Origin: JAAXGI01 sp963579625
Lineage (GTDB): Bacteria; Gemmatimonadota; Gemmatimonadetes; Longimicrobiales; Gaopeijiaceae
NCBI GenBank assembly: GCA_963579625.1
Contig: CAUZHN010000015.1
Span: 1-45,457, forward strand
Length of the DNA: 45,457 nucleotides
Direction: 5' to 3'
In this document: piece by piece, positions 15,395 through 23,868 of the stretch
Numbering within the stretch: the stretch's first letter is position 1
How the letters are laid out: the number at the start of each line of letters is the position of its first letter
Position numbers and translations under genes: made by a program
The notes under the pieces: model-generated
The model's database searches: none
What the model was told of the DNA's origin: nothing
Seen by the model: the letters and a program-made list of their open reading frames with translations, nothing else

Positions 15395-16992
15395 TGGGCC
15401 GGATCCAGATCCAACGTCACGAACGGGAGGCCCAAATCGGAGACGCAGGTGAACGAATCACCAAAAGCGGCACTCAGGTTATCTGCCATATCGGAAGGGA
15501 GAAGCGTCTCTCCGCGGCCGGTGAGCTCAGCAGCCCAACCCGTGAAATGGAGGGCCAACGCCCCTGACTTTAGCGCATCAGAACCTCGCGCGAGAAACGC
15601 ACCCGCCACGCCGGTGAGAACATCTCCGATGCCAGCCCGGGCCAAATCGGACGAGCCACTCGTGCTCAACCATACCGGTCCCATCCCAGCATTGGTGATC
15701 AGAGAGGGTTGGCCTTTCAAGAGGAGAGCTGCGGCCCACTGCTCAGCTCCCCTTCGGCAGACCTGGACGGCGTTACCCCGGATCTCAGCCGGATCGGCAC
15801 CCAGCCGAGCCATTTCCCCCGGATGCGGAGTGAGCAGCCGCCGATTCGGCTCAGCGGCATCGGAGAACGCGGGCAACCGCCCGTCGCCCAAAAGGGTGAG
15901 CGCATCAGCATCAAGCACGACCCCACTGAGGCCCTTCACCCCCAAAAGTCCATTCAGACGCTCCGCAGATTCCTCGTCCACCCCCATCCCTGGGCCCACC
16001 GCGATCGCATCGGACTCCTGGGCTGCACGACCCAGCTCCTCAGCATCCGAAGCGTCGACGAACAGAGCCTCCGGGACACTGCTCTGCAGAATCTCCCTAT
16101 TCTCCAGATGAGAAGCGATTCGCACATATCCGGCGCCGGCTCGTAGCGCCCCCTTAGCGGTCAGCACGGCAGCTCCCGCAAGTCCCGAGGATCCTGCGAG
16201 TATGAGAAGACGGCCCTCCGCTTTCTTGTGAGTAACCAACCGCCGACGCGGTCTATGGGCCCGGGCCCACTCCGGCGTGATCAGGCGAGCTGGAATCTGA
16301 CGTCCAACCATCGGAGGGAACCCGACTTCAAGCGCGACGATTCTTCCGGCTCTCTCTCGGCCGGGGAAGAGGAGCGTTCCCAGCTTCGGAGACCCGAAGG
16401 CGATCGTCAGATCCGCACGGACCGCATCTCCGGAGAGCATTCCTGAGTCCGCATCCACTCCGGATGGGACATCGAGCGATACGATCGGCACGTCCAGCCT
16501 GTTCACTGCCCGAATGGCCCGGGCATGATGCTCCCGGGGTTCTCCACGAATACCGGTTCCCAGTAGCGCATCGATGAGGATCCCACCCCATTCCAGCGCT
16601 GCAAGCAACCCTTCGTCGTCTTCCGGCGCTTGGTGTGCTTGTACCGGCCAACCGTGAAGGAGCGGATCCGTCGCGCACCGTCCTCCAACAAGAAGGACTC
16701 TCACCTCCCTTCCTTGAGCAACCAGCGAGCGGGCGAACACGAGGCCATCCCCCCCGTTATTCCCCGTGCCGACCACGACGAGAACCGGACCATTACGGTA
16801 TATGCGGTCGACGACCAGGGCGGCCCCTCGACCGGCGTTCTCCATGAGAACTTCGGACGATATCCCCACTTTTTCGATCGCCCAATGATCAAACTCCGCC
16901 GATTCGGTGCCCGTGGGCGCATAGACCTCCGCTCGGCCATAGCACCGGGGCAGAGTCCACTCGATGGGAGGATGGGATGTAAAGAAGCTCAT
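15391..16992 (-). CDS. nnr: Bifunctional NAD(P)H-hydrate epimerase / ADP-dependent NAD(P)H-hydrate dehydratase
   Basis: 533 residues carry both repair domains. The N-terminal half is the YjeF_N epimerase (ENAGRGAA, then GTGNNGGDGLVFAR and LDALLGTG-type nucleotide loops; SLDVPSGVDADSG is the signature). The C-terminal half is the ribokinase-like dehydratase with LAGSSGLAGAAVLTAKGALR, LTPHPGEMARL and GIGDVLTGVAGAFLARG. Together they repair hydrated NADH/NADPH formed by side reactions, for instance by GAPDH. The conserved GSGDVL is GIGDVL here, a conservative change. The gene heads a run of four-base overlaps (nnr-thiL-plsC-eno). The N-terminal 30 residues before the domain are unusually long, so a later start is possible. 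Confidence 0.94.
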   Translation of the reverse strand: MSFFTSHPPIEWTLPRCYGRAEVYAPTGTESAEFDHWAIEKVGISSEVLMENAGRGAALVVDRIYRNGPVLVVVGTGNNGGDGLVFARSLVAQGREVRVLLVGGRCATDPLLHGWPVQAHQAPEDDEGLLAALEWGGILIDALLGTGIRGEPREHHARAIRAVNRLDVPIVSLDVPSGVDADSGMLSGDAVRADLTIAFGSPKLGTLLFPGRERAGRIVALEVGFPPMVGRQIPARLITPEWARAHRPRRRLVTHKKAEGRLLILAGSSGLAGAAVLTAKGALRAGAGYVRIASHLENREILQSSVPEALFVDASDAEELGRAAQESDAIAVGPGMGVDEESAERLNGLLGVKGLSGVVLDADALTLLGDGRLPAFSDAAEPNRRLLTPHPGEMARLGADPAEIRGNAVQVCRRGAEQWAAALLLKGQPSLITNAGMGPVWLSTSGSSDLARAGIGDVLTGVAGAFLARGSDALKSGALALHFTGWAAELTGRGETLLPSDMADNLSAAFGDSFTCVSDLGLPFVTLDLDPAH

Positions 16993-17055
16993 TCGCGAGC
17001 GTCAGGTGGAGGAACTCCCGGGCCGGACCGGCTTCCGCAATGGAGATACCGCGGA

Positions 17056-17253
17056 TTATTTGTAGCTCTGCCCGATCGCTCTTCCGAAGGTGATCTCCCC
17101 ATTGTCAATCCGGATGTTGAAACCGCACTCGGGGCTAGAACAAACCCAGGCCTTGTAGCGGATGGAGGCGCCTTCACGCCCGTAGTCGGAGAGCGGGAGT
17201 AGAATTCCCACATCGCACTTCTGGCAGGAGGGAAACTGAAGATCCTGTTCCAT
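17056..17253 (-). CDS. Small zinc-ribbon protein of unknown function
   Basis: 65 residues. Four cysteines form a ribbon: Cys10 and Cys13 (CQKC) and Cys38 and Cys43 (CSSPEC), with a basic, aromatic linker KAWVC between them. The end NIRIDNGEITFGRAIGQSYK suggests a short beta hairpin and tail. Such proteins may bind zinc and RNA or DNA, but no named family is recognised. A modest AGGAAG site lies before the ATG at 17253. It sits between a Minf_1886-family gene (55 bases upstream) and nnr (63 bases downstream), so it is probably part of the same operon. Longer overlapping frames in this spot lack protein-like composition. Confidence 0.7.
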   Translation of the reverse strand: MEQDLQFPSCQKCDVGILLPLSDYGREGASIRYKAWVCSSPECGFNIRIDNGEITFGRAIGQSYK

Positions 17254-17308
17254 GGTCGCTTCCTATCAGCTCCGAGTCCTGGCAGTTTCCTGGAACCGCC
17301 GCCCGATA

Positions 17309-17689
17309 CTATCCCCCAACTCCCCAAGGATAGTTCCGGTCAAATGCCTCTTCGAAGTCGAACAAACCATGGAAGTCCTCAGGACTGTCCCCTTCCTGGG
17401 TAATGAGGATGCCAGCGTCTACAAGCGCGAACACAATATCGCCGATATCGGTTGTGCTATGGATGCCCCAATGCTCCAGAACGGTACGCGCGAGGGGCCC
17501 GAACTGATTGATTGCTAGAGTCCGGACACCGTGAGCCAGATCCGGCCCCGAAATGTGACGAGGCTGATCCAGTCCATTGATCACATGATGCAAAGCAGAC
17601 AAAACGAACAGATAAGCCTTCTCTTGGAAGCGGGGATTACGCTCCTTGAGGCGATCCAGGATCTCATCGGCGAATTGAACGTCAGTCAT
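17309..17689 (-). CDS. Minf_1886 family protein
   Basis: 126 residues. The pattern ILDRLKERNPRFQEKAYLFVL, then RHISGPDLAHGVRTLAINQFG, VLEHWGI and GDIVFALVDAGIL, then DFHGLFDFEEAF is the signature of the Minf_1886 family, found in Planctomycetes, Verrucomicrobia and Gemmatimonadota among others. The function is unknown; the protein is soluble and mixed helical. It follows glyA by 74 bases and precedes the small zinc ribbon, so it may be co-transcribed with either. Assignment comes from recall of the family pattern. No catalytic residues are evident. Confidence 0.82.
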   Translation of the reverse strand: MTDVQFADEILDRLKERNPRFQEKAYLFVLSALHHVINGLDQPRHISGPDLAHGVRTLAINQFGPLARTVLEHWGIHSTTDIGDIVFALVDAGILITQEGDSPEDFHGLFDFEEAFDRNYPWGVGG

Positions 17690-17763
17690 GGGGCCAAAGT
17701 TGGGTCTCGTGTGGCCGAAGCGCCAGGGCCAGGGCTTGCCCCCTGATGGAGATCACCCACTGG

Positions 17764-19032
17764 TCACGCGGTACCGCCAAGGTCAGGATAGAGGGGGAAG
17801 GACCGGGTCAACTCCCGCACGCTCGACCGAACCCGCACACGGAGATCCTCGTTCCTCCAATCTTCCAGGATGTCAGCAATCCAGCCTCCGATCGTCCTCA
17901 TCTCACTCTCTCTCATTCCCCTCGAGGTAAGGGCGGGAGTCCCGATCCGAAGGCCTGAGGTGACGAACGGCGACCGTTTCTCCCCAGGCACCGTGTTCTT
18001 GTTCACAGTAATGCCGGCTTCCTCCAGAGCGTGCTCCGCGTCCTTCCCAGTGAGCTCACCGCGGTCCCGTAAGTCCATAAGAATTAAGTGGTTGTCCGTC
18101 CCACCAGAAACGAGCTGAAACCCACGCTCTAACAGATGCTCGCCCAGGGCACTGGCATTTCGCACGACCTGTTTGCTGTACTCCTTGAACGGGGGCTCAA
18201 GCGCTTCCTTTAGGGCAACGGCTTTGGCTGCAATGATGTGCATGAGAGGCCCCCCCTGCGTCCCGGGGAACACCGCTTTATCGATTGCCTTACTATACTC
18301 CTCCGTCGAGAGGATCATCCCCGCTCTCGGGCCCCTGAGGGTCTTATGCGTTGTGGTCGTGACCACGTCCGCGTGCGGGATCGGGCTCGGGTGGAGGTCC
18401 GCAGCAATGAGACCCGCGATGTGAGCCATATCTACCATGAGCAAGGCCCCAACCTCTCGTGCAATATCGGCAAACGCCTTGAAGTCCAGGATCCGCGGGT
18501 ATGCGCTCGCACCGGCGATAATCAGCTTGGGACGCTCCCTCCGCGCCTGTTCCCTAAGGGCGTCGTAGTCCACTCGGCCATCTTCCTCCCTGACGCCGTA
18601 CGCACCCACCTTGTACAGGATTCCGGAGGCATTCACAGGCGAGCCATGCGTAAGGTGTCCGCCGTGGCTCAAGTTCATCCCCAGGATCTTATCGCCGGGT
18701 TCCAGGAAGGCCAGATAGACTGCCATGTTCGCTTGTGTACCCGAATGGGGTTGTACATTGGCATGTTCAGCAGCGAACAATTTGCAAGCCCGGGCACGAG
18801 CTAGCTCCTCAACCTGATCCACAAACTCACACCCACCGTAGTAGCGCCTCCCGGGAAGCCCCTCGGCATACTTATTGGTGAGAATCGTGCCAGCCGCCTC
18901 GAGGACAGCTTCAGAGACAAAATTCTCAGATGCGATGAGCTCCAGCCCGTCGGCTTGCCTTCTAACCTCCTGCTTTACGGCCTCAAAGACCTCAGGGTCT
19001 GCATTCTCCAGATGGGCGTATGGCTCCGACAT
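17764..19032 (-). CDS. glyA: Serine hydroxymethyltransferase
   Basis: 422 residues, typical length. The PLP enzyme converts serine and tetrahydrofolate to glycine and 5,10-methylene-tetrahydrofolate, feeding one-carbon metabolism. The Schiff-base lysine is Lys230 in VVTTTTHKTLRGPRAG; other hallmarks are LELIASENFVS (32-40), YYGGCEF, NVQPHSGTQAN, MVDMAHIAGLIA and VSGGTDNHL. The ATG at 19032 has GGAGG about 12 bases upstream. About 100 bases separate it from the metallo-hydrolase gene upstream, so it may have its own promoter, though none is clear. No anomaly. Confidence 0.98.
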   Translation of the reverse strand: MSEPYAHLENADPEVFEAVKQEVRRQADGLELIASENFVSEAVLEAAGTILTNKYAEGLPGRRYYGGCEFVDQVEELARARACKLFAAEHANVQPHSGTQANMAVYLAFLEPGDKILGMNLSHGGHLTHGSPVNASGILYKVGAYGVREEDGRVDYDALREQARRERPKLIIAGASAYPRILDFKAFADIAREVGALLMVDMAHIAGLIAADLHPSPIPHADVVTTTTHKTLRGPRAGMILSTEEYSKAIDKAVFPGTQGGPLMHIIAAKAVALKEALEPPFKEYSKQVVRNASALGEHLLERGFQLVSGGTDNHLILMDLRDRGELTGKDAEHALEEAGITVNKNTVPGEKRSPFVTSGLRIGTPALTSRGMRESEMRTIGGWIADILEDWRNEDLRVRVRSSVRELTRSFPLYPDLGGTA

Positions 19033-19132
19033 AGTACCGTAATGCCTCCTAACTCCTGGTCACTGTGATTGGGCCCAAACCTAATGAGCCCTCGATAGCC
19101 GACCGTCGACTTCGAAGACGCTCACCGATCAG

Positions 19133-20029
19133 TCAATCATCCTCCGCCGCCCGGATACTTCGGAGGTCCTCTTCTAGGTACCCCCAGGCAAGCTTGGGAT
19201 CATGCTCGAAGATAAGCAGCCATTCCTGGTCACGAGCTTTTTGCCAGAGGTGCCTTTTCGTTTCTAGGGTCACGAGCGGCTCAAGATCGTAACCCATGAT
19301 CCACGGTAGAGACACGTGCGCGGTGGTCGGGCACACGTCGGCTAGATAGCACGCAGTTTCACCGTCAGATTCAACGAGCACGCACTGGTGATGTGGAGTG
19401 TGTCCTGGCGTGCGAAGAAGCCGTACGCCCTCGGTGACGAGTTCGTCACCCTCGGCAAGTTCCCACAGTTCAGCTTGGGTCACTGCATCCACGTTCCGGG
19501 CAACATAGCTCGCCCGAAGTCGCTCGTTCCTACTTTTGGAAAACTCAAGTTCGCCTCTTTGAACCACATACCGCGCCCCCGGGAAGGAGGGTTCTGGGCT
19601 TCCCTCCTTGCCCAGGAGAGTTCCCCCACCCACGTGATCGAAGTGCAGATGAGTGAGTACCACTAAGTCGATGTCTTCTGGCTGGAACCCCGCCGCTCTA
19701 ATCCCATCCTCAAGTCGGGTGGGGCTCCCCTCGTTCTCCACGCCATAAATCTCTTTGAATTTATCGTCTTCCTTATTTCCGACGCCGGTATCTACGAGTA
19801 CGAGAGCTCCCGGAGCCTCGATTAACAGACAACGTAGCGCAAGAGGAATGCGATTCCGCGCGTCAGGGGGCATCCTACGCTCCCACAGAGGCTTTGGCAC
19901 AACCCCAAACATCGCCCCTCCATCGAGACGCTGTAGGCCGGCATCAATCGCGTGGATGCAGATGCCCCCCACCCTCCGACTAGGGGGCTCAGATGGCCTG
20001 GGGGTGGATCGAAGTCCCTGCTCCCTCAT
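19133..20029 (-). CDS. Metallo-beta-lactamase-fold hydrolase
   Basis: 298 residues. The metal motif THLHFDHVGG (HxHxDH) is present at about 125-134, preceded by VLVDTGVGNK; TPGHTPHHQC supplies the next histidine, YLADVCPT the bridging aspartate, and FEHDP near the C-terminus the last histidine. This is the quorum-quenching-lactonase/MBL-fold metallohydrolase layout with a binuclear zinc site, in the cytosol (no signal peptide). Substrate is unknown: lactone, thioester or phosphoester are all possible. Its ATG overlaps the stop of the exonuclease remnant by four bases, so it is translationally coupled to the rex operon. An unusual N-terminus rich in Arg and Pro (1-20) may be a late-start artefact. 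Confidence 0.88.
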   Translation of the reverse strand: MREQGLRSTPRPSEPPSRRVGGICIHAIDAGLQRLDGGAMFGVVPKPLWERRMPPDARNRIPLALRCLLIEAPGALVLVDTGVGNKEDDKFKEIYGVENEGSPTRLEDGIRAAGFQPEDIDLVVLTHLHFDHVGGGTLLGKEGSPEPSFPGARYVVQRGELEFSKSRNERLRASYVARNVDAVTQAELWELAEGDELVTEGVRLLRTPGHTPHHQCVLVESDGETACYLADVCPTTAHVSLPWIMGYDLEPLVTLETKRHLWQKARDQEWLLIFEHDPKLAWGYLEEDLRSIRAAEDD

Positions 20030-20478
20030 GGATCGTACTCTCTGGATTGAATCCGCCTTCGTCCACGGTACCGGATCCGCTCACCTCCTAATGCCACCCG
20101 GAGAAAAATGAGGTCCGAGATTCCCTGAGCCTCAGCCTCCTTAAGAAGGTGCAGCAGAAGCTGCGCGGTTGCTAGTGCATCTCCGAAGGCCCGATCACCC
20201 TGTCCACCGTGGCTCCCCATCGTATCCACATCGACAACGGCAAAACTGAATCTGGTGAGCGAAATGCCCGGGGACTTCAACCCCGGGATCAGACTCCAAT
20301 AGCCTTCTTGATCGCCGCAAGACCTAGGATCTCTCTCGAGAAGGGCAAATACAGCCTTCGAGGCGACCCCAGGGTTTCCGCGGAACCGAAACACATTCTG
20401 AGCTAAATCCAGCCTGTGGCTTGATCCCGAGTGCAGCCTCCGGGCGGCTAGCTCCGGTAGCGACAACTGTGTGCCCAT
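20026..20478 (-). pseudogene. DnaQ-like 3'-5' exonuclease gene with its catalytic middle deleted, kept in frame
   Basis: 150 codons. Residues 1-70 resemble the N-terminal extension I remember on Gemmatimonadota DnaQ-type exonucleases. Then RFSFAVVDVDTMG carries a changed form of motif Exo I (normally DxETTG; here Asp83 and Asp85 with Met for Thr). Only a few residues later comes DRAFGDALATAQLLLHLL, which is motif Exo III (normally HRAxxDA, here DRAFGDA). About 110 residues that should separate them, including motif Exo II, are missing, and the catalytic His is Asp. It cannot be an active exonuclease as read. The frame is intact and the gene is joined to rex (TGATG) and to the hydrolase (ATGA), so the deletion spared coupling. 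An assembly error is an alternative. Confidence 0.65.
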
Positions 20479-21146
20479 CAACCCCTCTGCCGCTTCACCT
20501 TCAGCATGCGGCCGGCCTCCATCTGGAGCGCAAAGGTGAGTGCCTCTAGCTCCACCGTCAGTCGCACGGCGTTCATCCTCACCCCCGAAGGAACCTTGAT
20601 TTCAACCGGGGCGAAATTGAGGATACCCAGAACCCCTGCTCGGACCGCGGCGTCAGTGACCTCCTGTGCTGACCGACCCGGGACTGTAAGGATCACGATC
20701 TCAACTGGATTTTCACGGAGAGAATCCTCAAGAACCTTTGCAGATTGGATCCTAAGTCCGCTCCAGCGAGTCCCGATCTTCTTGGGGTCGGAATCGAAGA
20801 CCGCGACGAACTCGAACCCGCGCGTCCGGAAATGCGGGTATTCGAAGAGCGCTGCTCCCATTCGGCCCGCCCCCACGAGCGCGACCTTCCACCGTTGAGA
20901 CAGCCCTAGGATCGCCCACAGCTGCTTCTTCAGTGGTTCGACTGCATAGCCTAGGCCACGCTTACCGAACGAGCCGAAGAGAGAGAGATCCTTTCGGACT
21001 TGGACTGCGGTCGTACCGGCCCGATCCGCCAGCACCTGGCTAGAAACGGTCAGTTCCTCTTCGCGTTCCAGTCTCTCTAGGACGCGGAGGTAGATTGAGA
21101 GCCGTCGGATCGCGGACTCTGAGACCTTGCGCGAAGGAGAGGGCAC
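20478..21146 (-). CDS. rex: Redox-sensing transcriptional repressor Rex
   Basis: 222 residues. A winged-helix domain (about 1-80) contains VSSQVLADRAGTTAVQVRKDLS and GSFGKRGLGY, typical of Rex. The Rossmann domain begins with VALVGAGRMGAALF (GAGRMG at 92-97) and has FDSDPKKIG as the NAD(H)-binding acidic loop; the C-terminal helix swaps between subunits. Rex senses the NADH/NAD+ ratio and leaves DNA when NADH is high. The start is GTG, 33 bases after a near-perfect Rex operator, so the gene is very probably autoregulated together with the exonuclease remnant and the hydrolase that follow. Family certain. Confidence 0.96.
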   Translation of the reverse strand: MPSPSRKVSESAIRRLSIYLRVLERLEREEELTVSSQVLADRAGTTAVQVRKDLSLFGSFGKRGLGYAVEPLKKQLWAILGLSQRWKVALVGAGRMGAALFEYPHFRTRGFEFVAVFDSDPKKIGTRWSGLRIQSAKVLEDSLRENPVEIVILTVPGRSAQEVTDAAVRAGVLGILNFAPVEIKVPSGVRMNAVRLTVELEALTFALQMEAGRMLKVKRQRG

Positions 21147-21179
21147 TAAGCGCCTCGGGGAAACGGACTCGCTGGGTCC

Positions 21180-21197
21180 TTTTGAAAAGCTTCACAA
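21180..21197 (-). promoter_or_regulatory. Rex operator upstream of rex
   Basis: The 18-base sequence TTTTGAAAAGCTTCACAA (plus strand) matches the Rex consensus TTGTGAA-N4-TTCACAA at all but one of the fourteen specified positions (T for G at position 3). A second TTCACAA half-site follows at 21200-21206, giving a direct repeat TTCACAAGC-TTCACAA, and the whole block is framed by CCTTTTG and CAAAAGG. It lies between rsmA and rex, 33 bases before the GTG of rex, where bound Rex would block transcription. No clear -10/-35 pair could be assigned next to it. Confidence 0.82.
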
Positions 21198-21232
21198 GCT
21201 TCACAAAAGGTAGGCCTAAATGTTCACTCGAG

Positions 21233-22045
21233 TCAATCGGAAATCGCTCGAGCCATTGCCACAAAACCCAGTGGGTCCACTGCCTCCGGACGGTCTCTGC
21301 GCCCCACACCACTTGCAGCCAGAACGCGACCAACTTCGTCCTGAGTCAGACGGAGGTCGGGATGATCCCGAAGGATCTTCCCCAGCTGCTTTCTCCTCCA
21401 CTGAAAGACGGCCCGGGTAAGATCTCGCAACCGAACTTCTTCCTTCATCTCCAAACGGGTAGGCCAGAACGGTTTCAGGCGAACGACAGTCGAATCTACG
21501 CTGGGGCGAGGCCGAAAGGCTCCCGCGGGAACGCTCAAAACTCGCTCAACCCCCGCAATGGCCCTCACACTGATGGTAAGTGCTCCATACTCCTTACCTC
21601 CCGGCTCTGCAAGGATCCGGTCCGCGACCTCCTTCTGGATCATCAAAAGGATCTCTCGAGGGCGAGGCCTAGCAAGCAGATGAAAGAGGATCGGAGAGGT
21701 GAGATTGTAGGGGATATTCCCGATGACCTTCAGGTCGGCAGGGTACGAAGTGACTTCTGCGGGCGACACCAAGAGGATGTTGCGGTGAATCACTTCGACT
21801 CTCGGGCATCCCCGGAATCGCCCCACAAGGTCGGTGGCTAGTTCGTCGTCCAGTTCAACAAGAATTAGTCGGCCTTTCTGCTCCTCTACACACCTAACGA
21901 GTCCTTCGGTGAGCGCGCCCTTGCCCGGTCCAATCTCCATCACCGTCTCACCCGGTCCCACCCGGGCTTCTTCCACAATCCGGGCACCCACATCGCGATC
22001 CACCAGGAAGTTCTGGCCCAGGGAGCGTTTCGGTCGCGGAGTCAA
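21233..22045 (-). CDS. rsmA: 16S rRNA (adenine-N6,N6)-dimethyltransferase RsmA/KsgA
   Basis: 270 residues. RsmA dimethylates two adenines in the 3' helix of 16S rRNA during late 30S assembly. Motifs: KRSLGQNFL (7-14 region), SAM-binding EIGPGKGALTEGL (37-49), VELDDEL, and catalytic NIPYNLTSPIL (110-120). A start at TTG 22045 preceded by AGGA six bases upstream is used; it gives the normal N-terminus. A small hairpin sits immediately upstream. The rex gene follows after 86 bases that contain the Rex operator, so rsmA is probably the end of, or apart from, that transcript. Confidence 0.96.
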   Translation of the reverse strand: MTPRPKRSLGQNFLVDRDVGARIVEEARVGPGETVMEIGPGKGALTEGLVRCVEEQKGRLILVELDDELATDLVGRFRGCPRVEVIHRNILLVSPAEVTSYPADLKVIGNIPYNLTSPILFHLLARPRPREILLMIQKEVADRILAEPGGKEYGALTISVRAIAGVERVLSVPAGAFRPRPSVDSTVVRLKPFWPTRLEMKEEVRLRDLTRAVFQWRRKQLGKILRDHPDLRLTQDEVGRVLAASGVGRRDRPEAVDPLGFVAMARAISD

Positions 22046-22054
22046 AAGTGATCC

Positions 22055-22072
22055 TGGCCGAAAATACGGCCA
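22055..22072 (-). other. Small hairpin in the rsmA leader
   Basis: TGGCCG (22055-22060) and CGGCCA (22067-22072) form a perfect 6-base-pair stem with a 6-base loop. On the minus strand the stem ends directly before the AGGA ribosome binding site of rsmA, whose first bases it touches. It could modulate initiation. The remaining bases back to the phosphatase gene (22073-22239) show no gene or clear promoter. Confidence 0.4.
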
Positions 22073-22239
22073 AGCACTGAGAGTGACGAAGTGCCGCTTT
22101 GGTAAGGGGCTTCGATGAGGAACCGCAAAGCGTTCGCCGAAGGAAATGGTCGTGCACTGTTGCTACGAAGTGCAAAGACGCCAGAGTGGATGCGACAGTG
22201 CTCAAATGAGAGTGTGCTTCCGGCCAGAACCACCATTGA

Positions 22240-23868
22240 TCAAACCCTCAGGACGACAGCTGTCCGATCGTCTGTGGTCACGCCCCCACCTCGATCCAGC
22301 TTGAATAGAGAATCCACGACCTCAGAGACGGGGCGATCTCGAAGCCCTATCACCTGTTCCACCACTTGCCTTTCACCAGCGGTCCTAGACCCTTCGACGA
22401 GGTCGTCGGACAGACCGTCGGTAAAAAGCAGCAGGAGGTCCAGTTCCGTGTTCCAGTTCACGGCTCGCTGATGATAGTCCACGTTCCCAGCGATCCCCAT
22501 CGGCGGGTCCATGGCCTCCAAACGCTCTGCACACCCATCCCCACGAATCGCGAAGGCGTGGGGGTGGCCTGCGTTTGCATAGAGCAGCTCTCCACGATGC
22601 GGGTCAACCACGCCATAGAAGAGCGTGAGGTACATCTCGGTGCTCTCAAGTTCGTCCGTCAAGGAGTTGCCCATCTCTTGCAGAACGTGAGCGGGGGACT
22701 CTGCTTGAGAGGCATAGATGGTGGCGGCGCTCATTGAGAGCGCCATGATTAGTGCCGCAGGAAAGCCATGGCTTGATACATCTCCGATCATGACGCCATA
22801 ACGGTCCCCAGGGATCCGGAAGAACTGATAGAAGTCCCCACCCACCGACTCAGCTGGTTCCACGCGAGCGGCGACCCTTTCGGGGTCAAACCCGTCCGCC
22901 GTGGGCAAGAGCTTCATCTGGAGATCATGAGCGAGTTCCAACTCCCGAGTGACACGCTCTCGCTCGAGGCTCTCTCGCACTAACCTGTTGTTCTCCAACG
23001 CAGCACCCACCTGGCTGGCAATCGCAGCGAGCAGCTTTTGATCGGAAGCAGTGAAACGGCCACCGTGCTTCCGCCCGATCAGGTTCAGGACTCCCACGGT
23101 ACGGGGGTCACTGTCGGGTGGAGTATAGCGGATGGGAACGGAGAGGACGGGCTCTGTACCGGGGGGTAAGTCGTCCGGCCGGGGCCTGTCCCCCTCGTCA
23201 CGATTCCCGGTCAGGATGAGAGACCTTCCCTCGCGAAACACCTTGGCGGTCACGGCCGTCGGGTCGTCCGCTGTGATGGGAGTTTCACGTCCCTCTTCTC
23301 CTACTGACGCAACTAGGTGCAAATACTTTCCACCGCTATCAAGCACCCATAGAGACCCCCGGCGAGCAGCCATCACATCACATACTTCGGTGAGGATGAG
23401 CCTTGAAGCATCGCCTAATTGGAATCGATTACGACCTGACCGCCAAGGGAGTCCGTCTGCGCGACAAGCTGTGGGTAGAGAACCCAAAGTCTCTGAGATC
23501 GAGTACAGGAGGTTGATCTCCTCATAGCGTTCCGACACTTCGTACGTGAAGAACCGGATCTCCTCGGAGCAATCATAAAGATGCTCGAGCGCGATTCGGA
23601 TCACCATGGAGGCTGAGCGTACCGGCTCATTAGCCCCCCCACGAATTTCCAGGGTCATCTCGGGGCCGTCACGCGTCGGCACGGTTATGCTGAACGAGTC
23701 GGGGCGAGGCTCCCCTCCCTTTTCCCCTAGAGGGTACAGATGGGAAAGGCCTTCCGTCTCACTTGGTCTCCACAGGTGGAGGTCCAGCAAAAAAGCACGA
23801 CGGAACTCATCGAGGACATCAACGACTACCTCGGGAAGGATCTCCCGGGCAGTCTGGCCTGGAGTCAT
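22240..23868 (-). CDS. GAF-SpoIIE (PP2C-type) serine phosphatase, RsbU/RsbP-like
   Basis: 542 residues. An N-terminal region (about 1-115) of unknown fold precedes a GAF domain (about 150-300; LTEVCDVMAARRGSLWVLD through SQVGAALENNRLV). A short coiled linker (RESLERERVTRELELAHDLQ) leads to the PP2C/SpoIIE domain: SVGGDFYQF, MIGDVSSHGFPAALIMAL, NAGHPHAF and LLLFTDGLSD contain the metal-binding aspartates. Such phosphatases remove phosphate from a STAS-domain antagonist and so switch on a sigma factor or other target in response to a signal bound by the GAF domain. The gene overlaps the kinase gene by four bases and the STAS gene lies just before that. No membrane segment, so cytosolic. The input ligand is unknown. 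Confidence 0.9.
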   Translation of the reverse strand: MTPGQTAREILPEVVVDVLDEFRRAFLLDLHLWRPSETEGLSHLYPLGEKGGEPRPDSFSITVPTRDGPEMTLEIRGGANEPVRSASMVIRIALEHLYDCSEEIRFFTYEVSERYEEINLLYSISETLGSLPTACRADGLPWRSGRNRFQLGDASRLILTEVCDVMAARRGSLWVLDSGGKYLHLVASVGEEGRETPITADDPTAVTAKVFREGRSLILTGNRDEGDRPRPDDLPPGTEPVLSVPIRYTPPDSDPRTVGVLNLIGRKHGGRFTASDQKLLAAIASQVGAALENNRLVRESLERERVTRELELAHDLQMKLLPTADGFDPERVAARVEPAESVGGDFYQFFRIPGDRYGVMIGDVSSHGFPAALIMALSMSAATIYASQAESPAHVLQEMGNSLTDELESTEMYLTLFYGVVDPHRGELLYANAGHPHAFAIRGDGCAERLEAMDPPMGIAGNVDYHQRAVNWNTELDLLLLFTDGLSDDLVEGSRTAGERQVVEQVIGLRDRPVSEVVDSLFKLDRGGGVTTDDRTAVVLRV

